A stretch of 13,145 nucleotides of DNA, taken from Bacteroidales bacterium. GTDB taxonomy: Bacteria > Bacteroidota > Bacteroidia > Bacteroidales > GCA-2748055. The stretch lies in contig JAOZLK010000055.1 in assembly GCA_029934875.1 (NCBI GenBank), positions 1-13,145 of the forward strand, given 5' to 3'. The notes beneath the pieces are model-generated. The model was not told the DNA's origin. It made no database searches and worked only from the letters and a program-made list of their open reading frames with translations. Of the stretch, positions 7,608 through 13,145 are shown in pieces; positions within the stretch are counted from its first letter, which is position 1; the number at the start of each line of letters is the position of its first letter. The position numbers were made by a program, and so were the translations under genes.

Positions 7608-9182
7608 ATGAAAAAGAACAACACCTGCCTTCTGATATCAGTCATTCTACTTTTAGTGCTTCCTCTTACAGGATTCGGCCAGCTCTCGGTCAAGGATGTG
7701 GATCGCCTGGTGGAGAATGCCATGGAAAAATTCAATGTGGCCGGGGTAGCTGTTGGAATTGTGAAGGATGGTGAAATGTTCCTTGCCAAAGGGTATGGGC
7801 TGAAATCGGTGGAGGGAAAAGAAAAAGTGGATGAGCATACCTCTTTTGCCATTGCCAGTAATACCAAAGCCTTTACAGCAGCAGCTCTGGCCATCCTTGT
7901 GGAGGAAGGCAGGCTATCCTGGTTGGAAAGGGTTGTGGAGTATCTCCCGGAGTTTAAAATGTACAACGAATATGTAACACAAAATTTCATCATTCAGGAC
8001 CTGCTGACACATCGAAGCGGACTGGGACTGGGTGCCGGGGACCTTCAGTTCTGGCCCTCTGGATCAGACTTCACCATGGCCGACCTGCTTACAAATTTCC
8101 AGTATTTTGAACCCGTATCAGCATTTCGCACCAAATACGATTATGACAACATTTTATATATGGTAGCGGGTGAAGTAATCAAAAGAGTATCGGGACAAAG
8201 CTGGGAAGACTTTGTGCAAGAACGCATCCTGGATCCCCTTGCAATGAACAACTCGTCCACACTTCCAGCCTCCATGTCAGGTCTTGAGAATCTGGCCACG
8301 CCCCATATGGAGGTGAACGGGAAACTGGAGACCATCGCCTGGTTCGAACATAATCCGGACAACATGAATGGGGCCCTGGGAGCCATTCTATCCAATGCCG
8401 ATGACTTGAGCCGCTGGATGCTGCTCCATCTCAATGGAGGAAAATATGGGGACTCCCTGGAGAAAGAGCTTTTCACCGAGAAGAGTCAGCGGGAGATGTG
8501 GAAGATCCATACCACCATCAATGTAAGGCCAAGCTCAAGATACAAGCCCAGTTTCTCGGGTTACGGACTGGGATGGAGACTGGGCGATATGGATGGGAAA
8601 TTTACAGTTTCCCATACGGGTGATCTTTCGGGGATGCTTTCAAAAACAATTATGATCCCCGAACTTGAACTTGGAGTGGTGGTTCTGACTAATTCCTATT
8701 ACGGGGGTGGCGGGCTGTTCCAGGCTGTAACACAAACCATCGTAGATGGCTACCTGGAGATGGAAGCTTATGACTGGACTGGCTACTACCTGGAGAGGCA
8801 CCAGGAAAGTGCCGGCAGTGCCGCAGCTGAGGTCGACCGGGTGTGGGAGACCGTGGAGAATGGCGACCACCACGGAGTAAGCATCGAAAACTACATTGGA
8901 ATTTATACCGATCCCTGGTTTGGTAAAGTGGAGGTCTACCTGAAGGATGGAGAGCCTTGGTTCAGATCTCTGCGCTCACCCCAACTTACCGGCCCCATGT
9001 ACCATTATAAGGCCAACGCCTTTGCCATTAAATGGGAAAACAGGGAACTGGATGCAGATGCCTTCGCAATCTTCAGTCTTGACGAGGAGGGAAAAGCACA
9101 GCAGATTAGCATGAAAGGTGTCTCACCTGACCTGGATTTCAGCTTCGACTTTCACGATCTCTTATTCGAAAGGATAGAGTGA
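7608..9182 (+). CDS. Exported class C beta-lactamase-family serine hydrolase with DUF3471-like tail
   Basis: A 524-residue secreted protein. The signal peptide covers about 1-24 (hydrophobic core LLISVILLLVLPL, cleavage probably before Q25). The catalytic domain (about 28-385) carries the three signature elements of penicillin-binding-protein/class C beta-lactamase enzymes: SNTK at 84-87 (SxxK with nucleophile S84), YDN at 179-181 (YxN), and HTG at 336-338 (the KTG equivalent, within VSHTGDLSGM). The C-terminal region (about 425-522) has the pattern of the DUF3471 domain often attached to such hydrolases (NYIGIYTDPWFGKVEVYLKDG at 428-448, then a beta-rich tail). In this family the fold serves peptidases, esterases and amidases more often than antibiotic resistance, and the HTG variant fits a peptidase or esterase better than a true beta-lactamase. 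It likely acts in the periplasm. It is transcribed alone, divergent from the activase gene and convergent with the Crp/Fnr gene 22 bases downstream. Confidence 0.9.
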   Translation: MKKNNTCLLISVILLLVLPLTGFGQLSVKDVDRLVENAMEKFNVAGVAVGIVKDGEMFLAKGYGLKSVEGKEKVDEHTSFAIASNTKAFTAAALAILVEEGRLSWLERVVEYLPEFKMYNEYVTQNFIIQDLLTHRSGLGLGAGDLQFWPSGSDFTMADLLTNFQYFEPVSAFRTKYDYDNILYMVAGEVIKRVSGQSWEDFVQERILDPLAMNNSSTLPASMSGLENLATPHMEVNGKLETIAWFEHNPDNMNGALGAILSNADDLSRWMLLHLNGGKYGDSLEKELFTEKSQREMWKIHTTINVRPSSRYKPSFSGYGLGWRLGDMDGKFTVSHTGDLSGMLSKTIMIPELELGVVVLTNSYYGGGGLFQAVTQTIVDGYLEMEAYDWTGYYLERHQESAGSAAAEVDRVWETVENGDHHGVSIENYIGIYTDPWFGKVEVYLKDGEPWFRSLRSPQLTGPMYHYKANAFAIKWENRELDADAFAIFSLDEEGKAQQISMKGVSPDLDFSFDFHDLLFERIE

Positions 9183-9198
9183 GCTGATATTTCGGGGG

Positions 9199-9213
9199 AA
9201 TGGCTTAGCCATT
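9199..9213. terminator. Short palindrome at the convergent gene ends
   Basis: AATGGC (9199-9204) pairs with GCCATT (9208-9213) around the loop TTA, and that loop is the complement of the TAA stop of the Crp/Fnr gene (9205-9207). It sits between the convergent ends of the hydrolase and regulator genes, where a bidirectional terminator is expected. The stem is only six base pairs and has no clear T-run on either side, so the terminator role is a weak inference. Confidence 0.28.
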
Positions 9214-9900
9214 TACTGAAACCGATTGAAGGCGATCGCCATCAATAACCTCAATGGTTTTACCCTCCAGTTGGATGATCTGGTCCCTTTCAAATTCTTT
9301 TAAAATTCGGATAGCACTGTCTTTAGACATGCTGGTATAGTCAGCTATATCCTGCCGGGATATTTCAGCCCCAATCTTGTTCGATTCATAGATTTCTCCA
9401 GAAAGATAGATTAGGGCATCGGCAATTCGTCCATGCATCTGCTTTTGACTCAGGCTAACCATTCGCTCGAGGGAGCGACCATAATTTCCGCTGCACAGTC
9501 TGACATATTCCTTTGCAAATTCACCGTTCCTTCCGATGACTTCCGTGAAGTTATTGGCATCGATAAAACAGACCAGGGTCTCCCGAATGGCAACAACACT
9601 ATAGCTGTACTTTCCATTATTATGGACTCCGGGCGCTCCCACCAGTTGCCATGGTTTCACAAAATCAAGAATGAGTTTTCGCTCATTGAACCCCTCCATA
9701 TACTTACGGGCAAATCCATCTATCACAGAAATGATCGATTTGGCAGCGATCCCCTGTTTAAGGATAACCTCTCCTTCATGAAAGCTGACCGAATAGCGGT
9801 CCCTGTTGACTATTTCCAACTCTTCCTTGGAAAGGTGCTTGAAGAGGGGAGCCTTTTGATTACACTTGTCACATCCTTCGCAAAGCTTCTTTTCATTCAT
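9205..9900 (-). CDS. Crp/Fnr-family transcription regulator with N-terminal cysteine cluster
   Basis: A 231-residue regulator. Residues about 18-135 form the cyclic-nucleotide-binding-type beta-roll (LFKHLSKEELEIV, then HEGEVILKQG at 41-50 and VISVIDG-like turns). A long dimerisation helix follows (about 136-165), then a winged helix-turn-helix with the recognition region at about 178-202 (EISRQDIADYTSMSKDSAIR). The N-terminus has C7, C10 and C13 (CEGCDKC). A further cysteine, C111, lies about as far downstream as C122 does in E. coli FNR, and C136 is also present. This suggests a [4Fe-4S] oxygen or redox sensor, although the C-x2-C-x2-C spacing differs from the C-x2-C-x5-C of E. coli FNR. 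The cyclic-AMP-contacting residues of CRP are not obvious. It is transcribed divergently from the cytochrome operon, with an FNR-type dyad between them, so it is the natural candidate regulator of that operon. The alternative is a Crp/Fnr protein without a cluster. Confidence 0.88.
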   Translation of the reverse strand: MNEKKLCEGCDKCNQKAPLFKHLSKEELEIVNRDRYSVSFHEGEVILKQGIAAKSIISVIDGFARKYMEGFNERKLILDFVKPWQLVGAPGVHNNGKYSYSVVAIRETLVCFIDANNFTEVIGRNGEFAKEYVRLCSGNYGRSLERMVSLSQKQMHGRIADALIYLSGEIYESNKIGAEISRQDIADYTSMSKDSAIRILKEFERDQIIQLEGKTIEVIDGDRLQSVSVNG

Positions 9901-9958
9901 ATTATATCATTTGCGTTTGTCAGATTCAGCTTGATATTTATGCAAATAAAACAAAAAC

Positions 9959-9970
9959 TGATCTATATCA
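9959..9970. promoter_or_regulatory. FNR-type operator, TGAT-N4-ATCA
   Basis: TGATCTATATCA has both perfect inner half-sites of the FNR consensus TTGAT-N4-ATCAA, with the outermost base mismatched on each side (C in place of T, C in place of A). It lies in the 205-base region between the divergent Crp/Fnr gene and the cytochrome operon, centred about 64 bases upstream of the regulator's ATG and about 98 bases upstream of the predicted operon transcription start. An imperfect second dyad, TTGATATTTATGCAA, lies at 9931-9945. The site match is seen directly; binding by the neighbouring regulator, including possible autoregulation, is inference. Confidence 0.5.
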
Positions 9971-10048
9971 CTAATTGTACTGATTTATCTCGTTCAAAAA
10001 GATAATAAATCTCCCTGTGAATACCTTCACACAACCGGAATGAACAAT

Positions 10049-10056
10049 TATCTTTG
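10049..10056 (+). promoter_or_regulatory. Bacteroidota -7 element for the cytochrome operon
   Basis: TATCTTTG is a perfect match to the -7 consensus TAnnTTTG of the Bacteroidota primary sigma factor. It would place the transcription start near 10062 and leave an untranslated leader of about 43 bases before the ATG at 10106. No TTTG is present at the -33 position (around 10025), which would fit a promoter needing an activator. A weak five-base-pair inverted repeat, GGCAG/CTGCC, lies in the leader at 10067-10086. Confidence 0.55.
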
Positions 10057-10105
10057 CGCGTAAACCGGCAGTATACTCCTGCTGCCAAAACTAATATTTG
10101 AGCCA

Positions 10106-10483
10106 ATGAGAAGAGTGATAATAATATTGACAGGCTTGGTGATTGCAATCCTTGCGGCATGCGACAAATATACGATTCCCACCCCCCCCTGTGAGGAAGG
10201 AGCAACAGATGTAAGTTATTCGGGGGATATACAACCCATTTTCGATAACAAATGTGTCTCCTGCCACTCCGGGGACAAAGCGCCCGACCTCAGGAAAGGC
10301 TGGTCTTATGATGAACTTATCAATGGAGTAGGTTCCACTGGAGAACCTTATGTGGCCGAACCGGAATTTGCATGCGAAAGCATACTATACCAGACTGTCT
10401 CAGGGGGGCACTATGCAGAGACCTCTGATGACGAAATACTGCAAATCCTGGGATGGATCCAGGAAGGTGCCCAGGATAACTAA
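10106..10483 (+). CDS. Monoheme c-type cytochrome lipoprotein
   Basis: A 125-residue lipoprotein. Its signal peptide ends in a lipobox (LAAC, lipidated C19), so the mature protein is membrane-anchored, in this phylum often at the outer membrane. One heme c attachment site, CVSCH, is at 50-54, in the context DIQPIFDNKCVSCHSG typical of small Planctomycete-type or related cytochrome c domains. The C-terminus has the usual SDDEILQILGWIQEGA helix (107-122). The methionine that usually gives the distal heme ligand ahead of that helix is absent: the only methionine is the initiator. H102 (GGHYAE) stands near the expected place. C29 and C90 could form a disulfide. It is the first gene of a four-gene operon, 17 bases before the DUF5777 barrel gene. 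The likely role is electron transfer at or near the outer membrane with the barrel and the multiheme cytochrome downstream. Confidence 0.82.
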   Translation: MRRVIIILTGLVIAILAACDKYTIPTPPCEEGATDVSYSGDIQPIFDNKCVSCHSGDKAPDLRKGWSYDELINGVGSTGEPYVAEPEFACESILYQTVSGGHYAETSDDEILQILGWIQEGAQDN

Positions 10484-10500
10484 TAACAAAATTTACAATC

Positions 10501-11373
10501 ATGAAAAGATACCTTCAATTAACCACCTTGGCAAGCATCCTTGCCTTTATGTCTTCGGGAAATCTCCTTGCTCAGGAAAGCGAAGCTGTATACCCTATAT
10601 TTGAAACCCTGACCCTGATCGACAACCAGACCACCTTTAATCCATATAAAGGTGCGTTGAATCTGGAAATCCAGCACCGTTTTGCACAGATTAAAGAAAT
10701 ATCTGATATTTATGGAATCTTCGGAAGTGCCAATACCCGGATAGGGCTCTCCTTCGGAATCACTGATAAAATCATGGTAGGGCTGGGAACCACCCGCAGC
10801 TATATGCAGCAGGACCTGAATTGGAAATACTCCATCCTAACACAGAAAACCAGTGGAATGCCCATATCACTCTCCTACTTCGGAAATGCCGTACTGGATG
10901 CAAGGGACTCAAAATATTTCGGGCCGGAAGATGAGTACAAATACATCTACCGCTTCTCCTACCTGAACCAGTTGATCGTAGCTAGCAAGATTGGCGAAAA
11001 AATTGGCATCCAGGTGGCTCCTACCTTTGTCTACTACAATGCAGTTCCGGAAGGATATCGTAACGATAACTATTCAGTCGATGTAGGAGCAAAATTTCAG
11101 GTTTTTGGTTTCCACTCCATCATTTTGGAATATGACCAGCCACTGGTTCAGCCTCAGGATATGGTTGACGATGCCGGGAATGTGGAAATCGAAGGGAAAA
11201 CCATTTATCCCAACCTTGCTTTTGGTGTCGAAATCGGAACCAGCACCCACTCTTTCAGGGTATTTGTATCCAACTACAACAACATTGTAAAAAACAGGAG
11301 TGTTGCTTTCAACGACCGTAGCATTAAGGAAGGCGATTTCCAGTTTGGTTTCAACATCTCCATCAGATTCTAA
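10501..11373 (+). CDS. DUF5777-family outer-membrane beta-barrel protein
   Basis: A 290-residue protein with a Sec signal peptide (cleavage after LLA at 22-24, mature start QESEAV). The rest alternates short amphipathic strands and turns, such as TRIGLSFGITDKIMVGLGTT, GIQVAPTFVYYN and HSIILEYDQPL, and ends in strand residues with a terminal phenylalanine (FQFGFNISIRF). That ending is a normal signal for barrel insertion into the outer membrane. I recognise the early FETLTLIDNQTTF and LNLEIQHRFA segments as typical of DUF5777 proteins. There are no heme motifs. The gene lies between a heme lipoprotein (17 bases upstream) and a heptaheme cytochrome (2 bases downstream), so it is almost certainly co-translated with them. 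An outer-membrane port or sheath for electron or substrate transfer is inferred from this context; the family has no established biochemical role that I know of. Confidence 0.83.
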   Translation: MKRYLQLTTLASILAFMSSGNLLAQESEAVYPIFETLTLIDNQTTFNPYKGALNLEIQHRFAQIKEISDIYGIFGSANTRIGLSFGITDKIMVGLGTTRSYMQQDLNWKYSILTQKTSGMPISLSYFGNAVLDARDSKYFGPEDEYKYIYRFSYLNQLIVASKIGEKIGIQVAPTFVYYNAVPEGYRNDNYSVDVGAKFQVFGFHSIILEYDQPLVQPQDMVDDAGNVEIEGKTIYPNLAFGVEIGTSTHSFRVFVSNYNNIVKNRSVAFNDRSIKEGDFQFGFNISIRF

Positions 11374-11375
11374 AA

Positions 11376-12347
11376 ATGAGCACCTCAACAAAAATTCTGA
11401 GCTTCGTTTTCCTGGCTTTGGGCCTTAGTCTTTTGGCCCAGTCAGAGGATACCCTGAAAATTAAACCCTCTTACCACGAGGTCAACTACTTTGTGGAGGA
11501 TAACGAAGCCTGCCTTAAATGTCATGGCGAAACAAAATATATCCTGGAAGATCCCGAAAATGAAAGGATTTCGATAAAGAGGATGGGTCCATGTAAGGTA
11601 GTCGACCGCGACAAATTCTATACATCGGTTCACAAGTCATTCAGCTGTACCGACTGTCACTCTGGCGATTTTATGGACTTTCCACACAGCATTGAATCCA
11701 GGTTCGAAGAGAAGCTTCTGTGCATGGATTGCCACGGTTATGATGAGACTTATGCTCAGTACCATTTTGAGGGAATCGAGACAGAATTTACCGAAAGCGC
11801 CCACAATAAGGAAGGTTTTTCTTGCTGGAGCTGTCACGATCCCCACTCCTACAAGGCCTTCATGAGAAATGCTGATGACCTTGCAGATGCCATACTCTAC
11901 GATAATAGCATGTGTCTGAAATGCCATGCCGATTTCAGCGAATTCTCCATGTTGACTGACAGAGAAGAGATTGTACTCGTGGAAAGTCATGACTGGTTAC
12001 CTAACCAGGCTGCTCACTTTGCAAAAATAAGGTGCATTGAGTGCCACACGGAAATCAATGATACGATTTTGATTGCACATAAAATCATGCCAAAAGCCTC
12101 GGCTGTGAAAAACTGCACCGAATGTCACTCAAAAGATTCCAGGCTCATGCATACACTCTATAAGTTCGAGAGCCTGGAACAACGAAAAGGTGGATTTGTA
12201 AATAGTATCATGATCAACAATTCCTATGTGATCGGAGCCAATCAAAATATACTGCTCAACCGCCTGAGTTTACTTGTATTTGGAATGACCTTGCTGGTTA
12301 TAGTCTTTCACACCTATTTGCGTATTAAAAATCAGAAAAAAAGCTGA
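11376..12347 (+). CDS. Membrane-anchored heptaheme cytochrome c (CbcA-like composition)
   Basis: A 323-residue protein with an N-terminal signal sequence (about 1-22) and seven CXXCH heme c sites, at 46-50, 91-95, 116-120, 150-154, 180-184, 220-224 and 247-251. Additional histidines (H34, H86, H104, H130, H143, H157, H205, H214, H235, H259) can supply distal ligands, consistent with low-potential bis-His hemes. C73 is a lone non-heme cysteine. A single membrane helix near the C-terminus (about 295-315, LNRLSLLVFGMTLLVIVFHT) with a basic tail anchors the heme domain on the periplasmic side of the inner membrane. The next gene, one base downstream, is a cytochrome b, so the two should form a quinol-oxidising bc-type complex. 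That pairing matches what I recall of CbcBA of Geobacter sulfurreducens (heptaheme CbcA and b-type CbcB). Sequence orthology is not shown; a NrfH/NapC-type role is less likely because those are smaller and tetraheme or pentaheme. Confidence 0.88.
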   Translation: MSTSTKILSFVFLALGLSLLAQSEDTLKIKPSYHEVNYFVEDNEACLKCHGETKYILEDPENERISIKRMGPCKVVDRDKFYTSVHKSFSCTDCHSGDFMDFPHSIESRFEEKLLCMDCHGYDETYAQYHFEGIETEFTESAHNKEGFSCWSCHDPHSYKAFMRNADDLADAILYDNSMCLKCHADFSEFSMLTDREEIVLVESHDWLPNQAAHFAKIRCIECHTEINDTILIAHKIMPKASAVKNCTECHSKDSRLMHTLYKFESLEQRKGGFVNSIMINNSYVIGANQNILLNRLSLLVFGMTLLVIVFHTYLRIKNQKKS

Positions 12348-12348
12348 C

Positions 12349-12969
12349 ATGGTATCTAAAAAATTATACCTCTACCCCATATGGATTCGTCTCTGGCACG
12401 CCATCAACGCCCTGACCTTCCTCTTATTAGTTGCGACCGGAATAAGCCTTCATTATGCTTCGGTCGATAGCAGTCTGATCCCTTTCCAGATTTCCGTGGT
12501 AATTCATAATATTTGTGCCATTATCCTCACCATTAACTATGGCGTTTTTGTCATAGGAAATCTGCTAACCGGAAATGGAATGTTTTACAGCAAGTGGAGA
12601 AAAAACCTATGGCCCAAACTCTGGAAACAGTTTGTGTTTTACGCCGTTGGAATTTTTAAAGGAGAGCCCCACCCCTTCCCCATCACCAAGAAACAAAAGT
12701 TCAATCCCCTGCAAAAAGTATCCTACGTATTTGCCATGTATTTTGGCATGCCCCTGTTGATTATTTCCGGCTTTGGGCTCATGTTCCCTGAGAAAATTTC
12801 CAATGCCATATTTAATATCAGCGGACTATTGTTTTATGATGTCCTGCATATAATCGTTGGTTTTGTACTTTCTATTTTCCTGGTAATCCACCTCTATACA
12901 TGTACCCTGGGCGATAAACCGGGTACCCTGTTTAAGAGTATGATTAATGGCTACCATGAGGAGCATTAA
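12349..12969 (+). CDS. Cytochrome b membrane subunit (b561/hydrogenase cytochrome b type)
   Basis: A 206-residue integral membrane protein of the Ni/Fe-hydrogenase/thiosulfate-reductase cytochrome b type. It has four membrane helices at about 18-38, 48-72, 124-146 and 160-184. Candidate heme b ligands are H17 (RLWHAIN), H53 (VVIHNIC), and the pair H167 and H181 in helix 4 (DVLHIIVG, LVIHLYT), an arrangement suited to two hemes b across the membrane. The opening PIWIRLWHAINALTF is typical of the family. It starts one base after the heptaheme cytochrome stop, indicating strict co-translation. Its inferred task is to oxidise menaquinol and pass electrons to the heptaheme protein, or the reverse. 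No catalytic molybdopterin, hydrogenase or thiosulfate reductase subunit is present, so the electron acceptor must be another protein, perhaps the lipoprotein and barrel at the head of the operon. Confidence 0.88.
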   Translation: MVSKKLYLYPIWIRLWHAINALTFLLLVATGISLHYASVDSSLIPFQISVVIHNICAIILTINYGVFVIGNLLTGNGMFYSKWRKNLWPKLWKQFVFYAVGIFKGEPHPFPITKKQKFNPLQKVSYVFAMYFGMPLLIISGFGLMFPEKISNAIFNISGLLFYDVLHIIVGFVLSIFLVIHLYTCTLGDKPGTLFKSMINGYHEEH

Positions 12970-12970
12970 A

Positions 12971-13009
12971 AGCTGATCAGGCCTCTATCAATTAAGCCCT
13001 GAATTAGCT
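12971..13009 (+). terminator. Weak hairpin after the cytochrome operon
   Basis: AGCTGATCAGG (12971-12981) partly pairs with CCTGAATTAGCT (12998-13009): an outer AGCT/AGCT stem and an inner TCAGG/CCTGA stem separated by an internal loop. It begins two bases after the cytochrome b stop. There is no clean T-run after it, so it is at best a weak terminator or an mRNA-end structure. Otherwise 12970-13096 shows no gene. Confidence 0.22.
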
Positions 13010-13096
13010 TATATTCAGACTAGTTATAAATAGTTCATGCCTCTGGTAGAGTGTGAATAATTGCATATATTATTCCCACAACTGAACACCTGAATA

Positions 13097-13145
13097 ATGA
13101 ACCTGAATCTGAATCCTCTTCAAGGGCTAATGCGAGCCCGAGTTT
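13097..13145 (+). CDS. Possible start of a further gene, cut by window end
   Basis: An ATG at 13097 opens a frame that stays open to the window end (MNLNLNPLQGLMRARV). It is preceded by four CTGAA repeats or near-repeats between 13082 and 13112 and contains an inverted repeat GGGCT/AGCCC (13124-13128 and 13135-13139). The opposite strand is also open from the window end to a stop at 13035-13037, so strand and reality are undecided. Sixteen codons are too few for a family call. Confidence 0.18.
   Translation, partial: MNLNLNPLQGLMRARV

Noticed and set aside
7550..7993. Minus-strand 147-codon ORF over the start of the serine hydrolase
   Set aside because: It is antisense to the signal peptide and SxxK region of a clear enzyme, and has serine/threonine-rich shadow composition.
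7608..9182. Reading the serine hydrolase as an antibiotic-resistance beta-lactamase
   Set aside because: The HTG third motif, the DUF3471-like tail and the length of 524 residues fit the broad peptidase/esterase group; nothing in the context suggests resistance.
9433..10005. Plus-strand 190-codon ORF opposite the Crp/Fnr gene
   Set aside because: It is the antisense shadow of a well-supported regulator with a clear winged helix; its translation shows no recognisable domain.
12349..12969. Cytochrome b as part of a hydrogenase or thiosulfate reductase
   Set aside because: The family label suggests these partners, but no hydrogenase, molybdopterin or ferredoxin-type subunit is encoded nearby; the direct partner is the heptaheme cytochrome.
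1..13145. CRISPR arrays, tRNA or rRNA genes, insertion sequences, phage or toxin-antitoxin genes
   Set aside because: No regularly spaced repeats, no tRNA-like cloverleaf that I could find by eye, and no transposase, integrase or toxin-like protein among the open frames.

Overview
The window looks like a chromosomal segment of a Bacteroidota bacterium, probably an environmental, anaerobic or microaerobic member. The grounds are: coding starts without clear Shine-Dalgarno sequences; a perfect TAnnTTTG -7 promoter element (10049-10056) of the Bacteroidota type; secreted proteins ending their signal peptides in A-Q; and families common in that phylum (DUF5060 lipoprotein, DUF5777 beta-barrel, the ~1400-residue activase/dehydratase fusion). 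Species cannot be fixed from the sequence alone.

Layout. (1) 1-442: the last 30 codons of an unidentified plus-strand gene (3-95), facing a decayed minus-strand DUF5060 glycoside-hydrolase-like lipoprotein gene (88-442) that has lost its middle and C-terminal parts. (2) 502-3235: a two-gene plus-strand unit. The first gene is a 741-residue flavoprotein fusing a carotenoid-isomerase/retinol-saturase-like oxidoreductase to a ferredoxin-reductase-type FAD/NAD(P)H module; the second is an exported GlcG/HbpS-like protein. (3) 3232-7440, minus strand: a 1402-residue protein with two tandem BadF/BcrA-type ATPase (activase) domains, a DUF2229 region and a 2-hydroxyacyl-CoA dehydratase-like C-terminus. 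Its stop codon shares a CTAG with that of the HbpS-like gene. (4) 7441-7607: divergent intergenic region with a small repeat/hairpin. (5) 7608-9182: exported class C beta-lactamase-type serine hydrolase with a DUF3471-like tail. (6) 9205-9900, minus strand: Crp/Fnr regulator with an N-terminal cysteine cluster. (7) 10106-12969: a compact four-gene operon, divergent from the regulator, encoding a monoheme c-type lipoprotein, a DUF5777 outer-membrane beta-barrel, a membrane-anchored heptaheme cytochrome c and a four-helix cytochrome b. (8) 12970-13145: short non-coding tail, possibly with the start of another gene.

How it fits together. The most interesting unit is region 6-7. The cytochrome b plus heptaheme cytochrome c resembles in composition a CbcBA-type bc quinol oxidase of Geobacter. 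Here the pair is co-transcribed with an outer-membrane barrel and a heme lipoprotein, so the operon could carry electrons from the quinone pool across the envelope. A TGAT-N4-ATCA (FNR-type) dyad between the regulator and the operon suggests redox or oxygen control. The two other redox proteins (the flavoprotein fusion and the radical-type activase fusion) also point to low-potential metabolism, but no direct functional link to the cytochrome operon is visible.
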